Below are positions 46,698 through 55,740 of a stretch of 64,000 bases of DNA, piece by piece. Location: NCBI RefSeq assembly GCF_004217555.1, contig NZ_SHKW01000001.1:5642001-5706000 (forward strand). Direction: 5' to 3'. The stretch comes from Edaphobacter modestus (GTDB lineage Bacteria; Acidobacteriota; Terriglobia; Terriglobales; Acidobacteriaceae). The number at the start of each line of letters is the position of its first letter. The stretch's first letter is position 1. Below the pieces are notes generated by a model. That model worked only from the letters and a program-made list of their open reading frames with translations, had not been told where the DNA came from and did no database searches. A program made the translations under genes and the position numbers.

Positions 46698-47800
46698 CCT
46701 AGCGTGATGCCAGCCGCCTTATAGATCGACTGGATGTGCTGCATATCCTTCAGGCCCTCTTCGCCGGGCGTATCCGGAGTTCGATTCTCTCGGATACACC
46801 GGCTGAAGTGGTCGATCTGTCGGGTGAATTGCTTGGGATCTGGCTCAGGGTTCCTCTCGTCGATCTTTGTGGCCGGAGCGTTGCGATCGTTCCGATAGTT
46901 CGCCGTCAGATGCAGCCCCTCGTAGCCGAACTCATCGACCTCCAGCCAGCCCTTCGAACCGAATACCTTGTAATATCCCGGCATCGAAGCGCCGTAAGTC
47001 GTCGTGCAACTGGCCACTGCGCCCGAGGGAAACTTCATCGTCCATGCGAGGTTCTCCTCGACTCCCTGGAACCGGCCGTCGTGGTCCGGCGTGGTGGCGA
47101 CGGCGGTAAAGGCGACAGGCTCTTCGCCGGTGAGATAGCGAGTGGCATTCAAAGAGTAGACGCCGACGTCCATCAGAGGGCCGCCGCCTCCTAGGGCGTG
47201 GGTGGAGCGCCACTCATTGGGCGCAATGTTGAAACCGTTGGCGCTATCGATCGCCTCAACCTTGCCGATCGCGCCATCGCGGATCATCTTGATGGTCTTC
47301 AGCGTCAGCGGTTCGTAGTGAAGCCGATACGCGATCATCAACTTGACGTTGGCAGCCTTGCAGGCAGAGATCATCGCTTCGCACTCCGCGACGGAGATGG
47401 CCATCGGCTTTTCGCACAACACATGCTTTCCTGCCTTGGCTGACCTGCTCGTGTACTCCGCATGCATGCTGTTCGGCAGACAGACGATGACAGCATCAAT
47501 CGCCTTGTTCTCGCGGATGCGGTCCATATCCTCATAGCTGTAGATCGAGATCTTCGGAACGCCATACTGCGCAGCGATCTTCTCTGCCTTATCACGGTGT
47601 CCGCTCACCAGGGCGGTAACGGTCGAGGTCGAGCTTTGCGCAATACCTCTCATGTGATGATCTGCGATGCGGCCCAGGCCGATAACGCAGTAGCCGATCT
47701 TTTTCTGCTCACTCTGTCCAAGTACAGGAACCGTTGAAAAGGCATGCGCCGCAAATCCAAGTGCACCCAGCCTGGAAAACTCTCTTCGTGAGATGGTCAT
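46694..47800 (-). CDS. Tat-type Gfo/Idh/MocA family oxidoreductase (3)
   Basis: 368 residues. The N-terminus ISRREFSRLGALGFAAHAF is a twin-arginine signal. Rossmann motif CVIGLGRIADHHM, DAVIVCLPNSMHAEYT, the conserved LCEKPMA, and AYRLHYEPLTLKTI near the substrate site with GGGGPLMDVGVYSLNATRYL (the catalytic DxxxY/H region). It resembles glucose-fructose oxidoreductases that keep NADP bound in the periplasm. Monocistronic, and not near the first two paralogues. Confidence 0.88.
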   Translation of the reverse strand: MTISRREFSRLGALGFAAHAFSTVPVLGQSEQKKIGYCVIGLGRIADHHMRGIAQSSTSTVTALVSGHRDKAEKIAAQYGVPKISIYSYEDMDRIRENKAIDAVIVCLPNSMHAEYTSRSAKAGKHVLCEKPMAISVAECEAMISACKAANVKLMIAYRLHYEPLTLKTIKMIRDGAIGKVEAIDSANGFNIAPNEWRSTHALGGGGPLMDVGVYSLNATRYLTGEEPVAFTAVATTPDHDGRFQGVEENLAWTMKFPSGAVASCTTTYGASMPGYYKVFGSKGWLEVDEFGYEGLHLTANYRNDRNAPATKIDERNPEPDPKQFTRQIDHFSRCIRENRTPDTPGEEGLKDMQHIQSIYKAAGITLG

Positions 47801-47942
47801 CGCGCTCCGCGTTCTGTTTTATTCAACTTCGGTTGCGCGATAAGGATAAGTGGATTCGCCAGAAAAGGAAAAGGTCCAGCTGTGTGAGAGTGGTGGTCGT
47901 TTTGAGCAAATCCCGTTTTTATCGGGCGATAGCGAGACAAAA

Positions 47943-47977
47943 GCAAAAGGCCTCGGAGAGGCTCCGAGGCCTTTTGC
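47943..47977 (-). terminator. Strong terminator downstream of groEL
   Basis: Perfect 16-bp stem GCAAAAGGCCTCGGAG/CTCCGAGGCCTTTTGC with a 3-nt loop, ending in a T-run on either strand. It sits 35 bp past the groEL stop, and can also stop transcription from the other direction. Confidence 0.9.
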
Positions 47978-48012
47978 TGCGCCGCAAGGCGCGTTTCGCT
48001 GTCCGCGAAGGA

Positions 48013-49683
<1,671 letters not shown>

Positions 49684-49815
49684 TTGTGTTGCTCCTATTT
49701 CCCGGCTCGTAAGCCGGTCAGAATTTATGAAGTTGCAGCGAAACCATCCGCTTTTACTTTTGCGTCTTGGTCGAGAGAACGCGGCGACGCCGCCTCCCGC
49801 CGCGACGCGCAGTCG

Positions 49816-50109
49816 CTACTTGAGGATGCCGAGGACTTCTTCTTCGCGCATGATCAGGAGCTCTTCGCCATCAAGCTTGATCTCGGTGCCGGAATACTTG
49901 CCGAAGAGGATCTGGTCGCCTGACTTGACGTCGAGCGGGAATACCTTGCCCTCGTCGTTCGATTTGCCCTTGCCCACAGAGATTACTTCGCCCTGTTGCG
50001 GCTTCTCTTTTGCTGTGTCCGGGATGATGATGCCGCCGCGGACGCTCTCGCCCTCTTCGATGCGGCGGACCAGAATGCGATCGTGCAGCGGTGTAAATGT
50101 CTTCGCCAT
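49816..50109 (-). CDS. groES: Co-chaperonin GroES
   Basis: 97 residues. FTPLHDRILVRRIEEGESVRGGIIIPDTAKEKPQQGEVISVGKG, the mobile loop with GGIIIPDTAKE, and the C-terminal LLIMREEEVLGIL. Forms the lid of the GroEL chamber. AAGGAG lies 9 nt upstream of the ATG. 132 bp separate it from groEL downstream. Confidence 0.97.
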   Translation of the reverse strand: MAKTFTPLHDRILVRRIEEGESVRGGIIIPDTAKEKPQQGEVISVGKGKSNDEGKVFPLDVKSGDQILFGKYSGTEIKLDGEELLIMREEEVLGILK

Positions 50110-50565
50110 TGCTTACGTCTCCTTGTTGCATTTGTTTTCCGAACAGGAAATCCCTGTTCAGGTTGAACTGCGCATCGGTGCAAGGGGAAAGGTTCTCCTA
50201 TTGAACCGATGCAAGCTGTTGGAATTGCTTCCGTCCCATGCACCGCGCGTTCCAATGCGGACGCACTTCTTCAAATATCACAACGATCGGTTAGCACTCT
50301 ATGCTTCCGATTGCTAACGATAGGGCAGTGCCTCTCTTGATGTCAACTGAGGAAGATTAAATATGAGTGAAAGTCACGCAAGAACAAGAGCGGCATCTAC
50401 GGATGTCGCTAAAAATAAAGTGGATATAGGTAGCAGGCGTGGTTGTTCCTCGAATAGCTTGCTGGAGAAGCCCTCTCTTCTCGTTGTTTGTAATCAGCTT
50501 CCGCCAGGGGTTCCTCAGAATATTCAATAGTGAACGAAGATGTTCGAGAAGCGTAAAATAGCGCC
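50110..50565. other. Intergenic region carrying groESL promoter and CIRCE
   Basis: A 456-bp divergent region. It contains the groES leader (about 180 nt) and the CIRCE element at 50291-50317. The A/T-rich stretch 50310-50420 probably holds the leftward groES promoter. No gene was recognised. Confidence 0.6.
50291..50317. promoter_or_regulatory. CIRCE operator (HrcA site) of groESL
   Basis: TTAGCACTC-N9-GATTGCTAA. The consensus is TTAGCACTC-N9-GAGTGCTAA, so one arm is perfect and the other has one mismatch. Located 182 bp upstream of groES. Heat-shock repression by HrcA is expected; hrcA itself is not in the window. Confidence 0.9.
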
Positions 50566-51156
50566 ATGATGTCGCGTCGTTTTTTACTGCTTCGCTTGAT
50601 GCCGGTATGCCTTACCGTCGTGCTCGCTGCTTCCGGTCTGCTGGCACAGGATTCCCCCGTCCGCCGTGGACGCAAGTACAAGCCTCCTCCGGAGACCTCG
50701 AAGATCACCGTGCAGGTTTCGAAAAAGTTCAATGGCAAACCCCTCATGAACGCAGCCGTGATCTTCAATCCATTCAAGGATGGTAAAGATATTGGCAACC
50801 TCGAGCTAAAAACGGACCCTGACGGGAAGGCCACGATCGAAATCATTCCGACAGGTTCGCTGGTGCGGGTGCAGGTGATCGCGAATGGATTCGCTACCTT
50901 TGCCCAGGAATATCAGGTCGACGAATCTACCAGGGATATCACGATTGAGATGGTCCGTCCGCGCGAACAGGTCTCTGCCTATAAGGACAACACGGGTGAC
51001 TCTTCATCCAGAAAATGGGGTGTGCAGGAGCCGGTCCGGCCCAAGCCTGCCGAGCAGAAGCCTGATCCCGGCAGCTCGTCGCAGTCCCCTGCGAAGACCG
51101 ACTCGGCGCCTCCAGCGAATAACAACTCCCCGCAACAGACTTCTCCACAGCAGTAG
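50566..51156 (+). CDS. Secreted protein with carboxypeptidase-regulatory-like domain
   Basis: 196 residues. Signal peptide to about residue 27 (VVLAASGLLAQ). A predicted beta-sandwich follows, KITVQVSKKFNGKPLMNAAVIFNPF...LKTDPDGKATIEIIPTGSLVRVQVIANGFATF, of the transthyretin/CarboxypepD_reg type. The tail from about residue 150 is low complexity (P, S, Q, N). No enzymatic residues seen. It ends 8 bp before an SDR gene on the same strand. Function unknown. Confidence 0.72.
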   Translation: MMSRRFLLLRLMPVCLTVVLAASGLLAQDSPVRRGRKYKPPPETSKITVQVSKKFNGKPLMNAAVIFNPFKDGKDIGNLELKTDPDGKATIEIIPTGSLVRVQVIANGFATFAQEYQVDESTRDITIEMVRPREQVSAYKDNTGDSSSRKWGVQEPVRPKPAEQKPDPGSSSQSPAKTDSAPPANNNSPQQTSPQQ

Positions 51157-51164
51157 TCCAGCGC

Positions 51165-51893
51165 ATGAAGCTTCTTGCAGGAAAGGTCGCGTTGGTGACA
51201 GGTGCGGCAAAGCGGATTGGACGCGCGATTGCGCTTTCTCTCGCCGAGCACGGTGCTCGTGTGGCAATTACCTATCTTAGCTCGCAGCAGGAGGCGGACC
51301 AGACGATACGGGATCTTGCCGAGCAGGACGTTGAAGCTCTTGCGGTGCGCTGCGACCTTCGCGATCCCGAAGGAATTGACGAAGCACTCGCGGAGGTTAT
51401 AAGCCAGTTTGGACGGCTCGACCTGGTTGTAAATAATGCGGGAGTGTTCGAGTCGGTCGCTCTCGAGGATATTTCGGTCGAACAATGGGATCGGATCTTC
51501 GCGACAAATACACGGGCGCCTTTTTTAGTTGCGCGAGCGGCACTTCCTCATCTTCGGGCCGTACAGGGAAGAATCGTGAACATCGGATCGCTTGGGGGGA
51601 TGCACCCATGGGCGACCCATGGGCACTATTGCACATCCAAGGCCGCGCTGCACATGTTGTCAGAGACGATGGCGAAGGCCTGGGCGCCGGAGATCAGCGT
51701 GAACTGCGTGGCTCCGGGAATGATTGTTCAGGGAGAGATCGAAGAGGCCTACGAACATTTTGCGAGGAAGACGCCCATGCAGAGGAATGGAACGGCTGAT
51801 GATGTTGCCGCTGCGGTTCTGTTCTTCGCCACTGCGCCGACATTTATTACGGGGCAGATCCTGACGGTCGACGGCGGCCTCGGTCTCAGCTAG
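51165..51893 (+). CDS. SDR family oxidoreductase (pteridine-reductase/FabG-like)
   Basis: 242 residues. Classical SDR: TGAAKRIGRAIA (with Arg after Lys as in pteridine reductases), CDLRDPEG, NNAGV, IVNIGSLGG, YCTSKAAL (catalytic YxxxK), and VAPGMIV near the C-terminus. NADPH-dependent; substrate could be a pterin, quinonoid dihydropterin or a ketoacyl compound. Convergent with the membrane protein gene, overlapping by 8 bp. Confidence 0.87.
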   Translation: MKLLAGKVALVTGAAKRIGRAIALSLAEHGARVAITYLSSQQEADQTIRDLAEQDVEALAVRCDLRDPEGIDEALAEVISQFGRLDLVVNNAGVFESVALEDISVEQWDRIFATNTRAPFLVARAALPHLRAVQGRIVNIGSLGGMHPWATHGHYCTSKAALHMLSETMAKAWAPEISVNCVAPGMIVQGEIEEAYEHFARKTPMQRNGTADDVAAAVLFFATAPTFITGQILTVDGGLGLS

Positions 51894-52332
51894 CGGACTG
51901 GTCCGGTTCGATCTCCATGCCGAAGCGCGATAGCTCGCGCTTCTGCAGGTAGTAGTCGATAAAGAAGCCGATTCCGATGGCGAGTGGAATCAGTCCGACC
52001 GCAGCACCGGCGAGTACATCGTGTTCGTGAAGAATGGCTGCTAATGTGAGGAAAAAGAGAATCAGTCCAATGCCTGAGGAGACCAGGATGATGCCCGTAC
52101 GTCGTGCAATGCTGAGGCTGCGGAGTGGATCTTTCGGGGCGTGCTCTTCGCTGCCCTTGCCGAGAACCTTCTCGATGTCTTCAAGCGACATGCCTCGGGC
52201 TAGCATGGCCATGCGCTGATCGGCGCGAACTCGCTTGTTGTTTGCATCAGACCAGATACCGGCGACGATGGCGACGATGGCGACGGCGAAAGCGCCGAGG
52301 GGGATGATAAACGGGGTTGCAAAGACTTCCAT
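51886..52332 (-). CDS. DUF6249-like membrane protein
   Basis: 148 residues. TM helices at about 8-28, 80-102 and 105-126. Between them lies a soluble stretch RMAMLARGMSLEDIEKVLGKG, which resembles the short helical motif of DUF6249 proteins. Divergent from the ECF sigma gene with 37 bp between starts; such pairs of a small membrane protein and an ECF sigma factor recur in Acidobacteriota and Bacteroidota. It may take part in the same envelope response, but this is inference. Confidence 0.75.
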   Translation of the reverse strand: MEVFATPFIIPLGAFAVAIVAIVAGIWSDANNKRVRADQRMAMLARGMSLEDIEKVLGKGSEEHAPKDPLRSLSIARRTGIILVSSGIGLILFFLTLAAILHEHDVLAGAAVGLIPLAIGIGFFIDYYLQKRELSRFGMEIEPDQSAS

Positions 52333-52369
52333 GATGGACCTCCCTTTCTGCCAGCGTTAGACAAATGCG

Positions 52370-52978
52370 ATGCAATTAAGTTTCATTCTTCGTAGTGAAA
52401 CTTTCGCAGTGCATCGAGGTCTAACGTTTTCTGTGAGTGCGGATCTCAGCTTCGAGCAGGTTGTGAGGGATAACCAGGCGATGGTGTTCCGAACGCTGTA
52501 TCGGTTGACGGGGAGCCGCGAGCATCTGGAGGATCTGGCGCAGGAGGTCTTCCTTCGGCTCTATCGTTCGCTGCCGAACTTTCGGGGCGAATCGCTGGTG
52601 ACAACCTATATCTATCGCATTGCGGTGAATGTTGCGCAGAATGAATGGAAGCGCAGAAAGCGTATGGACCGCCCGCTTGTCTCTATCTCTGAGGAGACAA
52701 GTGCGTGGGGGGAGCGATTGGAGCATCCGGATCGCAATGCCGAGCAGCAGATGGAAGAGCGCGAGTTTCGCCTGCGGTTGGAAGAGCATCTCAAGGACCT
52801 GAGCAACGTCGAGCGGACGGTGCTCGTCCTCTATCATCAGGAGGAACGCAGCTATGAGCAGATCGCGGCTGCGCTCGGCATGCCGATTGGGACGATCAGG
52901 ACGCATCTGCATAGAGGAAGGAAGAAGCTTCGCGAACGGCTGCAGGAGAGGAGCGCGGCATGTCCGGTGATGAAATGA
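52370..52978 (+). CDS. ECF-type RNA polymerase sigma factor
   Basis: Up to 202 residues. Region 2 (FRTLYRLTGSREHLEDLAQEVFLRLYRSLPNF...TTYIYRIAVNVAQNEWKRRKR) and region 4 (LSNVERTVLVLYHQEERSYEQIAAALGMPIGTIRTHLHRGRKKLRERL). A GTG at 52433 (VSADLSFEQVV) would give a more typical N-terminus and may be the true start. It directs transcription of an unidentified regulon. It overlaps the next gene by 19 bp, the usual sigma/anti-sigma coupling. Confidence 0.9.
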   Translation: MQLSFILRSETFAVHRGLTFSVSADLSFEQVVRDNQAMVFRTLYRLTGSREHLEDLAQEVFLRLYRSLPNFRGESLVTTYIYRIAVNVAQNEWKRRKRMDRPLVSISEETSAWGERLEHPDRNAEQQMEEREFRLRLEEHLKDLSNVERTVLVLYHQEERSYEQIAAALGMPIGTIRTHLHRGRKKLRERLQERSAACPVMK

Positions 52979-53331
52979 ACTCTGAACTGATGTCGGAACA
53001 GGGGACGCGTGAGATGGAGCAGCGAGTCCTGGATGCCCGGATCGTGCGTGAACTGGAGCGTGTGCCGGATGTTTCTCTTTCGATTCCTGCGGATTTTGCT
53101 GCTCGCGTCGCTGCGAAGGTTCCAGAACGGAAGACTGGGGTCGCTCCTGTCACCCATTACGGCCGCACCCTGATGGGAGTCAGCCTGGTGGTTCTATTGG
53201 TTGCGCTGGTGGTGCTGGCGGCGCGGGGTTTCGTAAGCTCTCCCATCGGGCTTATGGTCGAGTGGGGCCTTTGCATTCAGTTTCTTGTCCTCGCGGTCTG
53301 GATGGGGACGCAGCGCTGGAGATCGAATTAG
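52960..53331 (+). CDS. Probable membrane-bound anti-sigma factor
   Basis: 123 residues. GGAGAGGAG 6-7 nt upstream. The cytoplasmic N-terminus (about 1-65) is acidic with SIPADFAARVAAKVPER, followed by two TM helices (about 70-90 and 95-115). There is no HxxxCxxC zinc motif of ZAS domains. Position and overlap with the ECF gene suggest it binds that sigma factor, but no family was recognised with certainty. Convergent with pdxT by 4 bp. Confidence 0.6.
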   Translation: MSGDEMNSELMSEQGTREMEQRVLDARIVRELERVPDVSLSIPADFAARVAAKVPERKTGVAPVTHYGRTLMGVSLVVLLVALVVLAARGFVSSPIGLMVEWGLCIQFLVLAVWMGTQRWRSN

Positions 53332-53948
53332 CGGTTCGCTTTGTGTTGCGCGATGATGTCGAGAAAGAGCTGATGGACGCGGGTGTCGTGGCCTAGCTCC
53401 GGATGGAAGGTCGCGGCGAGCAGGTGGCCTTCGCGAACCAGGACCGGATGTTCCTCGCGATTCGCCAGGGTTTCGACCTCTTTGCCGGTGCGGGTGATCC
53501 GCGGGGCGCGGATGAAGACCATCTCAAGAGGATCGCCGGGGAGCTTTGACGCGGCGTGGAGAATGGTCGAATCGATCTGGCGGCCGTAGGAGTTGCGCTC
53601 GACGGTTACGTCGAGCGCTCCGAGGGACTTCTGTGTCGGATTGGTTACGTCCTTCGCCAGAAGGATGACGCCGGCGCAGGTTCCGAAGGTCGGCGTGGAG
53701 TGGACAAAGTCCTTCAGCACCTCGAAAAACCCGTGCTGCTCCAGAAACTTCAGCATCGTGGTGGATTCGCCGCCGGGCATGATGAGGCCGTCGATTCCGC
53801 CAAGATCAGACGGCAGGCGGATGAGCTTCGGGGTTGCGCCGAGCTTACGGAGGGTGCTCGCGTGCGCGTCGTAGGCTCCCTGGAGCGCCAGGACGCCGAC
53901 GGTCAGGGCTTTCTGATCGGCGCCTGTCTCGTTGCTGTGTTCCGTCAT
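53328..53948 (-). CDS. pdxT: Pyridoxal 5'-phosphate synthase glutaminase subunit
   Basis: 206 residues from ATG 53948 with GGGGGGAG just upstream. Class I glutamine amidotransferase of PLP synthesis: VLALQGAYDAHASTL, LIMPGGESTTM, GTCAGVILLA (nucleophile Cys), ERNSYGRQ and FHPEL (His-Glu). It releases ammonia for PdxS. pdxS lies 1.8 kb upstream on the same strand rather than adjacent, separated by an oppositely oriented SDR gene and a GIY-YIG gene. The start region overlaps a long palindrome, so it probably has its own promoter. Confidence 0.93.
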   Translation of the reverse strand: MTEHSNETGADQKALTVGVLALQGAYDAHASTLRKLGATPKLIRLPSDLGGIDGLIMPGGESTTMLKFLEQHGFFEVLKDFVHSTPTFGTCAGVILLAKDVTNPTQKSLGALDVTVERNSYGRQIDSTILHAASKLPGDPLEMVFIRAPRITRTGKEVETLANREEHPVLVREGHLLAATFHPELGHDTRVHQLFLDIIAQHKANR

Positions 53949-53962
53949 TGCTCCCCCCGTAC

Positions 53963-53980
53963 ATATTTTGCGCAAAATAT
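53963..53980. promoter_or_regulatory. 18-bp perfect palindrome upstream of pdxT
   Basis: ATATTTTGCGCAAAATAT, 14 bp upstream of the pdxT start codon and directly before its ribosome site. The length and symmetry resemble an operator for a dimeric regulator. A 14-bp part recurs at 45671-45684. Confidence 0.6.
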
Positions 53981-54215
53981 TCAAATAAAAGATCTTAGGC
54001 TGGTACCTGCCAGATGTTACCCAGGGGCTGCGGTATCGATTTTCGTCGAGGAGCCGGACTGGTTACTCTGGGAGGTCTTCTTTAAGTATAGAGAATTCGC
54101 CGAATCGATTCGGCAAGTGAAAGCAGTTTCTTTGCTTAGAGATAGAGCGATCGGGGCTTGACAAGGAATTTTTGACCGGAAAACGCAGGGTGCGCCGGCC
54201 GTTGGTTTATTGTGC

Positions 54216-54263
54216 GGCGAGGCGGAGAGACTACTGCGATTCTTCGCTTCGCTCAGAATGACG
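54216..54263. repeat. 48-nt direct repeat, left copy (ATTCTTCGCTTCGCTCAGAATGAC family)
   Basis: Matches 55647-55694 at 46 of 48 positions in the same orientation. The core ATTCTTCGCTTCGCTCAGAAT is partly palindromic. Together the copies bracket the SDR and GIY-YIG genes. The rest of the 53985-54369 gap shows no gene. Confidence 0.9.
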
Positions 54264-54369
54264 TGGGATATGAGTCTTCCATCTCGATTGCGGGTGATGC
54301 TGTGGGGAGGCGCAGGCATACTGTGCAGGAGGTCGCGGAAACAATTTGTGCAGGAGGTAGGGAAAGAAT

Positions 54370-55137
54370 ATGAACGGGATGGCCGTCTATCCGTGTCTTG
54401 AGGATCGAGTGGTGGTGGTTACAGGCGGGGCGAGCGGGATTGGAGAGGCGATCGTCGAAGGATTCGCCGGGCAGGGCGCACGGGTGGCGTTTCTCGACAT
54501 TCAGGATGATGCGGCGGAGCAGTTGATTGCCCGGCTCGCCACGAAAGGCCTGAAGGCTCCGGTCTATCACCGATGCGATCTTACGAAGACCGAGAGGCTG
54601 CAGGAGGTGGCATCGGCGATCTTGGCGCAGTTCGGGACGGTGGACGTGCTGGTGAACAATGCAGGGAACGACGCACGCCACACCATCGACGAGGTCACGC
54701 CGCAGAGCTGGGACGATACGATTGCAGTAAACCTGAAACACCAGTTCTTCATGACGCAGGCGATTGTGCCGGCGATGCGGAAGGCAGGGCGCGGCTCCAT
54801 CATCAATATGGGGTCGATCAGTTGGGTGATCCCATCGACGAATGTGCCGGTGTATGTAACAGCGAAGGCTGCAATCGTGGGGATGACCCGGACGCTGGCC
54901 CATGAGCTTGGCCCGGACAATATTCGTGTGAACTGTGTGATGCCGGGCGCGGTTTCGACGGAGCGGCAGAAGAGGCTCTGGTTGACCGATGCCTATAAGG
55001 CGGAGATTCTGGCGAGGCAGGCTCTGAAGCGGCTGATTCTGCCCGAGGAAGTGGCGAGGCTAGTGCTGTTTCTGGCCGCGGAGGATAGCTCGGCGATTAC
55101 CAACCAAAGCTATGTGATCGATGGGGGATGGGTATAG
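54370..55137 (+). CDS. SDR family oxidoreductase (sugar dehydrogenase-like)
   Basis: 255 residues. VVVTGGASGIGEAIVEGFAGQGARVAFLDIQ (NAD-type, Asp after the second strand), CDLTKTE, NNAGND, IINMGSISW, YVTAKAAIVG (YxxxK) and VMPGAV. The Asp favours NAD(H). Resembles sugar/aldose dehydrogenases of the SDR family (fucose, xylose or gluconate type), but substrate is uncertain. Placed between pdxT and pdxS in the opposite orientation, inside a 48-nt direct repeat pair. Confidence 0.86.
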   Translation: MNGMAVYPCLEDRVVVVTGGASGIGEAIVEGFAGQGARVAFLDIQDDAAEQLIARLATKGLKAPVYHRCDLTKTERLQEVASAILAQFGTVDVLVNNAGNDARHTIDEVTPQSWDDTIAVNLKHQFFMTQAIVPAMRKAGRGSIINMGSISWVIPSTNVPVYVTAKAAIVGMTRTLAHELGPDNIRVNCVMPGAVSTERQKRLWLTDAYKAEILARQALKRLILPEEVARLVLFLAAEDSSAITNQSYVIDGGWV

Positions 55138-55287
55138 GGGGTCTCGGCTAAAGGGATTTCTGGCCGGTTGAAGCCGTGTCCTTAAGTAACGCGGTTCGAG
55201 CTTCTGCTCGAATTTCCCATTCATGCCGCTGCGCGTCATGAATGGGGCACCCGGCTTGATGGTTCAGGTTGTTATTTTCAGGTTTGC

Positions 55288-55632
55288 TTAGAACATTTCG
55301 GGTGGGCGGCGTTGCGATTCGCTGAATGTTGCGATGGGCTTGCCCCAGTCGAGGCTCAGGTCGCGCCAGGTGGGATTGTTGACTACGATCAGCTGAATCT
55401 TCTTTGCGCGAAGCCAGCTTTTTAGCTCCGTCTCGCGCGCGATGGCGCGGGAGATGGACTCGTAGAACTCGTAGTAGACGAGGCTCCTGATGTTGTAGCG
55501 GGCAGTGAAGGCTTCTGGGTCGATCGATGTTTTGTGTTCGCGGATTCGATCGGCGAGTCGAGTCGTGACGCCGATATAGAGGCGCCGCCGGCTGTTGGCC
55601 AGGATGTAGACATACGCCTGATCGGGTGGCAT
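55288..55632 (-). CDS. Small GIY-YIG nuclease family protein
   Basis: 114 residues. GIY-YIG motif as YVYILANSRRRLYIGVTT, with the conserved Arg in ADRIREHK and Glu in ARETELKSWLRAKK, as in the YhbQ/UPF0213-like single-domain group. The C-terminal tail VVNNPTWRDLSLDWGKPI is usual for this acidobacterial/bacteroidal subset. Its start lies 15 bp from the right repeat copy. Such small nucleases are often seen near CATTCTGAGCGAAGCGAAGAAT repeats; the link here is by position only. Confidence 0.88.
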   Translation of the reverse strand: MPPDQAYVYILANSRRRLYIGVTTRLADRIREHKTSIDPEAFTARYNIRSLVYYEFYESISRAIARETELKSWLRAKKIQLIVVNNPTWRDLSLDWGKPIATFSESQRRPPEMF

Positions 55633-55646
55633 CGGTTTAGTGTATT

Positions 55647-55694
55647 GGCGAAGCGGAGAAACTACTGCGATTCTTCGCTTCGCTCAGAATGACG
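55647..55694. repeat. 48-nt direct repeat, right copy
   Basis: 46 of 48 identical to 54216-54263. Located between the GIY-YIG start and the pdxS stop. Confidence 0.9.
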
Positions 55695-55739
55695 ATTCCA
55701 TAGGGGAAGCTTTGCTTAGAATGACGACTCCATAGGGGA
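55686..55739. repeat. 32-bp period tandem unit beside pdxS
   Basis: AGAATGACGATTCCATAGGGGA (55686-55707) recurs with one change at 55718-55739, so the right repeat copy has a partial tandem extension that reaches the pdxS stop codon. Confidence 0.8.
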
Positions 55740-55740
55740 G

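Noticed and set aside
54017..54319. 100-codon minus-strand frame reading through the left 48-nt repeat
   Set aside because: Its VILSEAKNRSS-like peptide is translated repeat sequence, a common false gene call.
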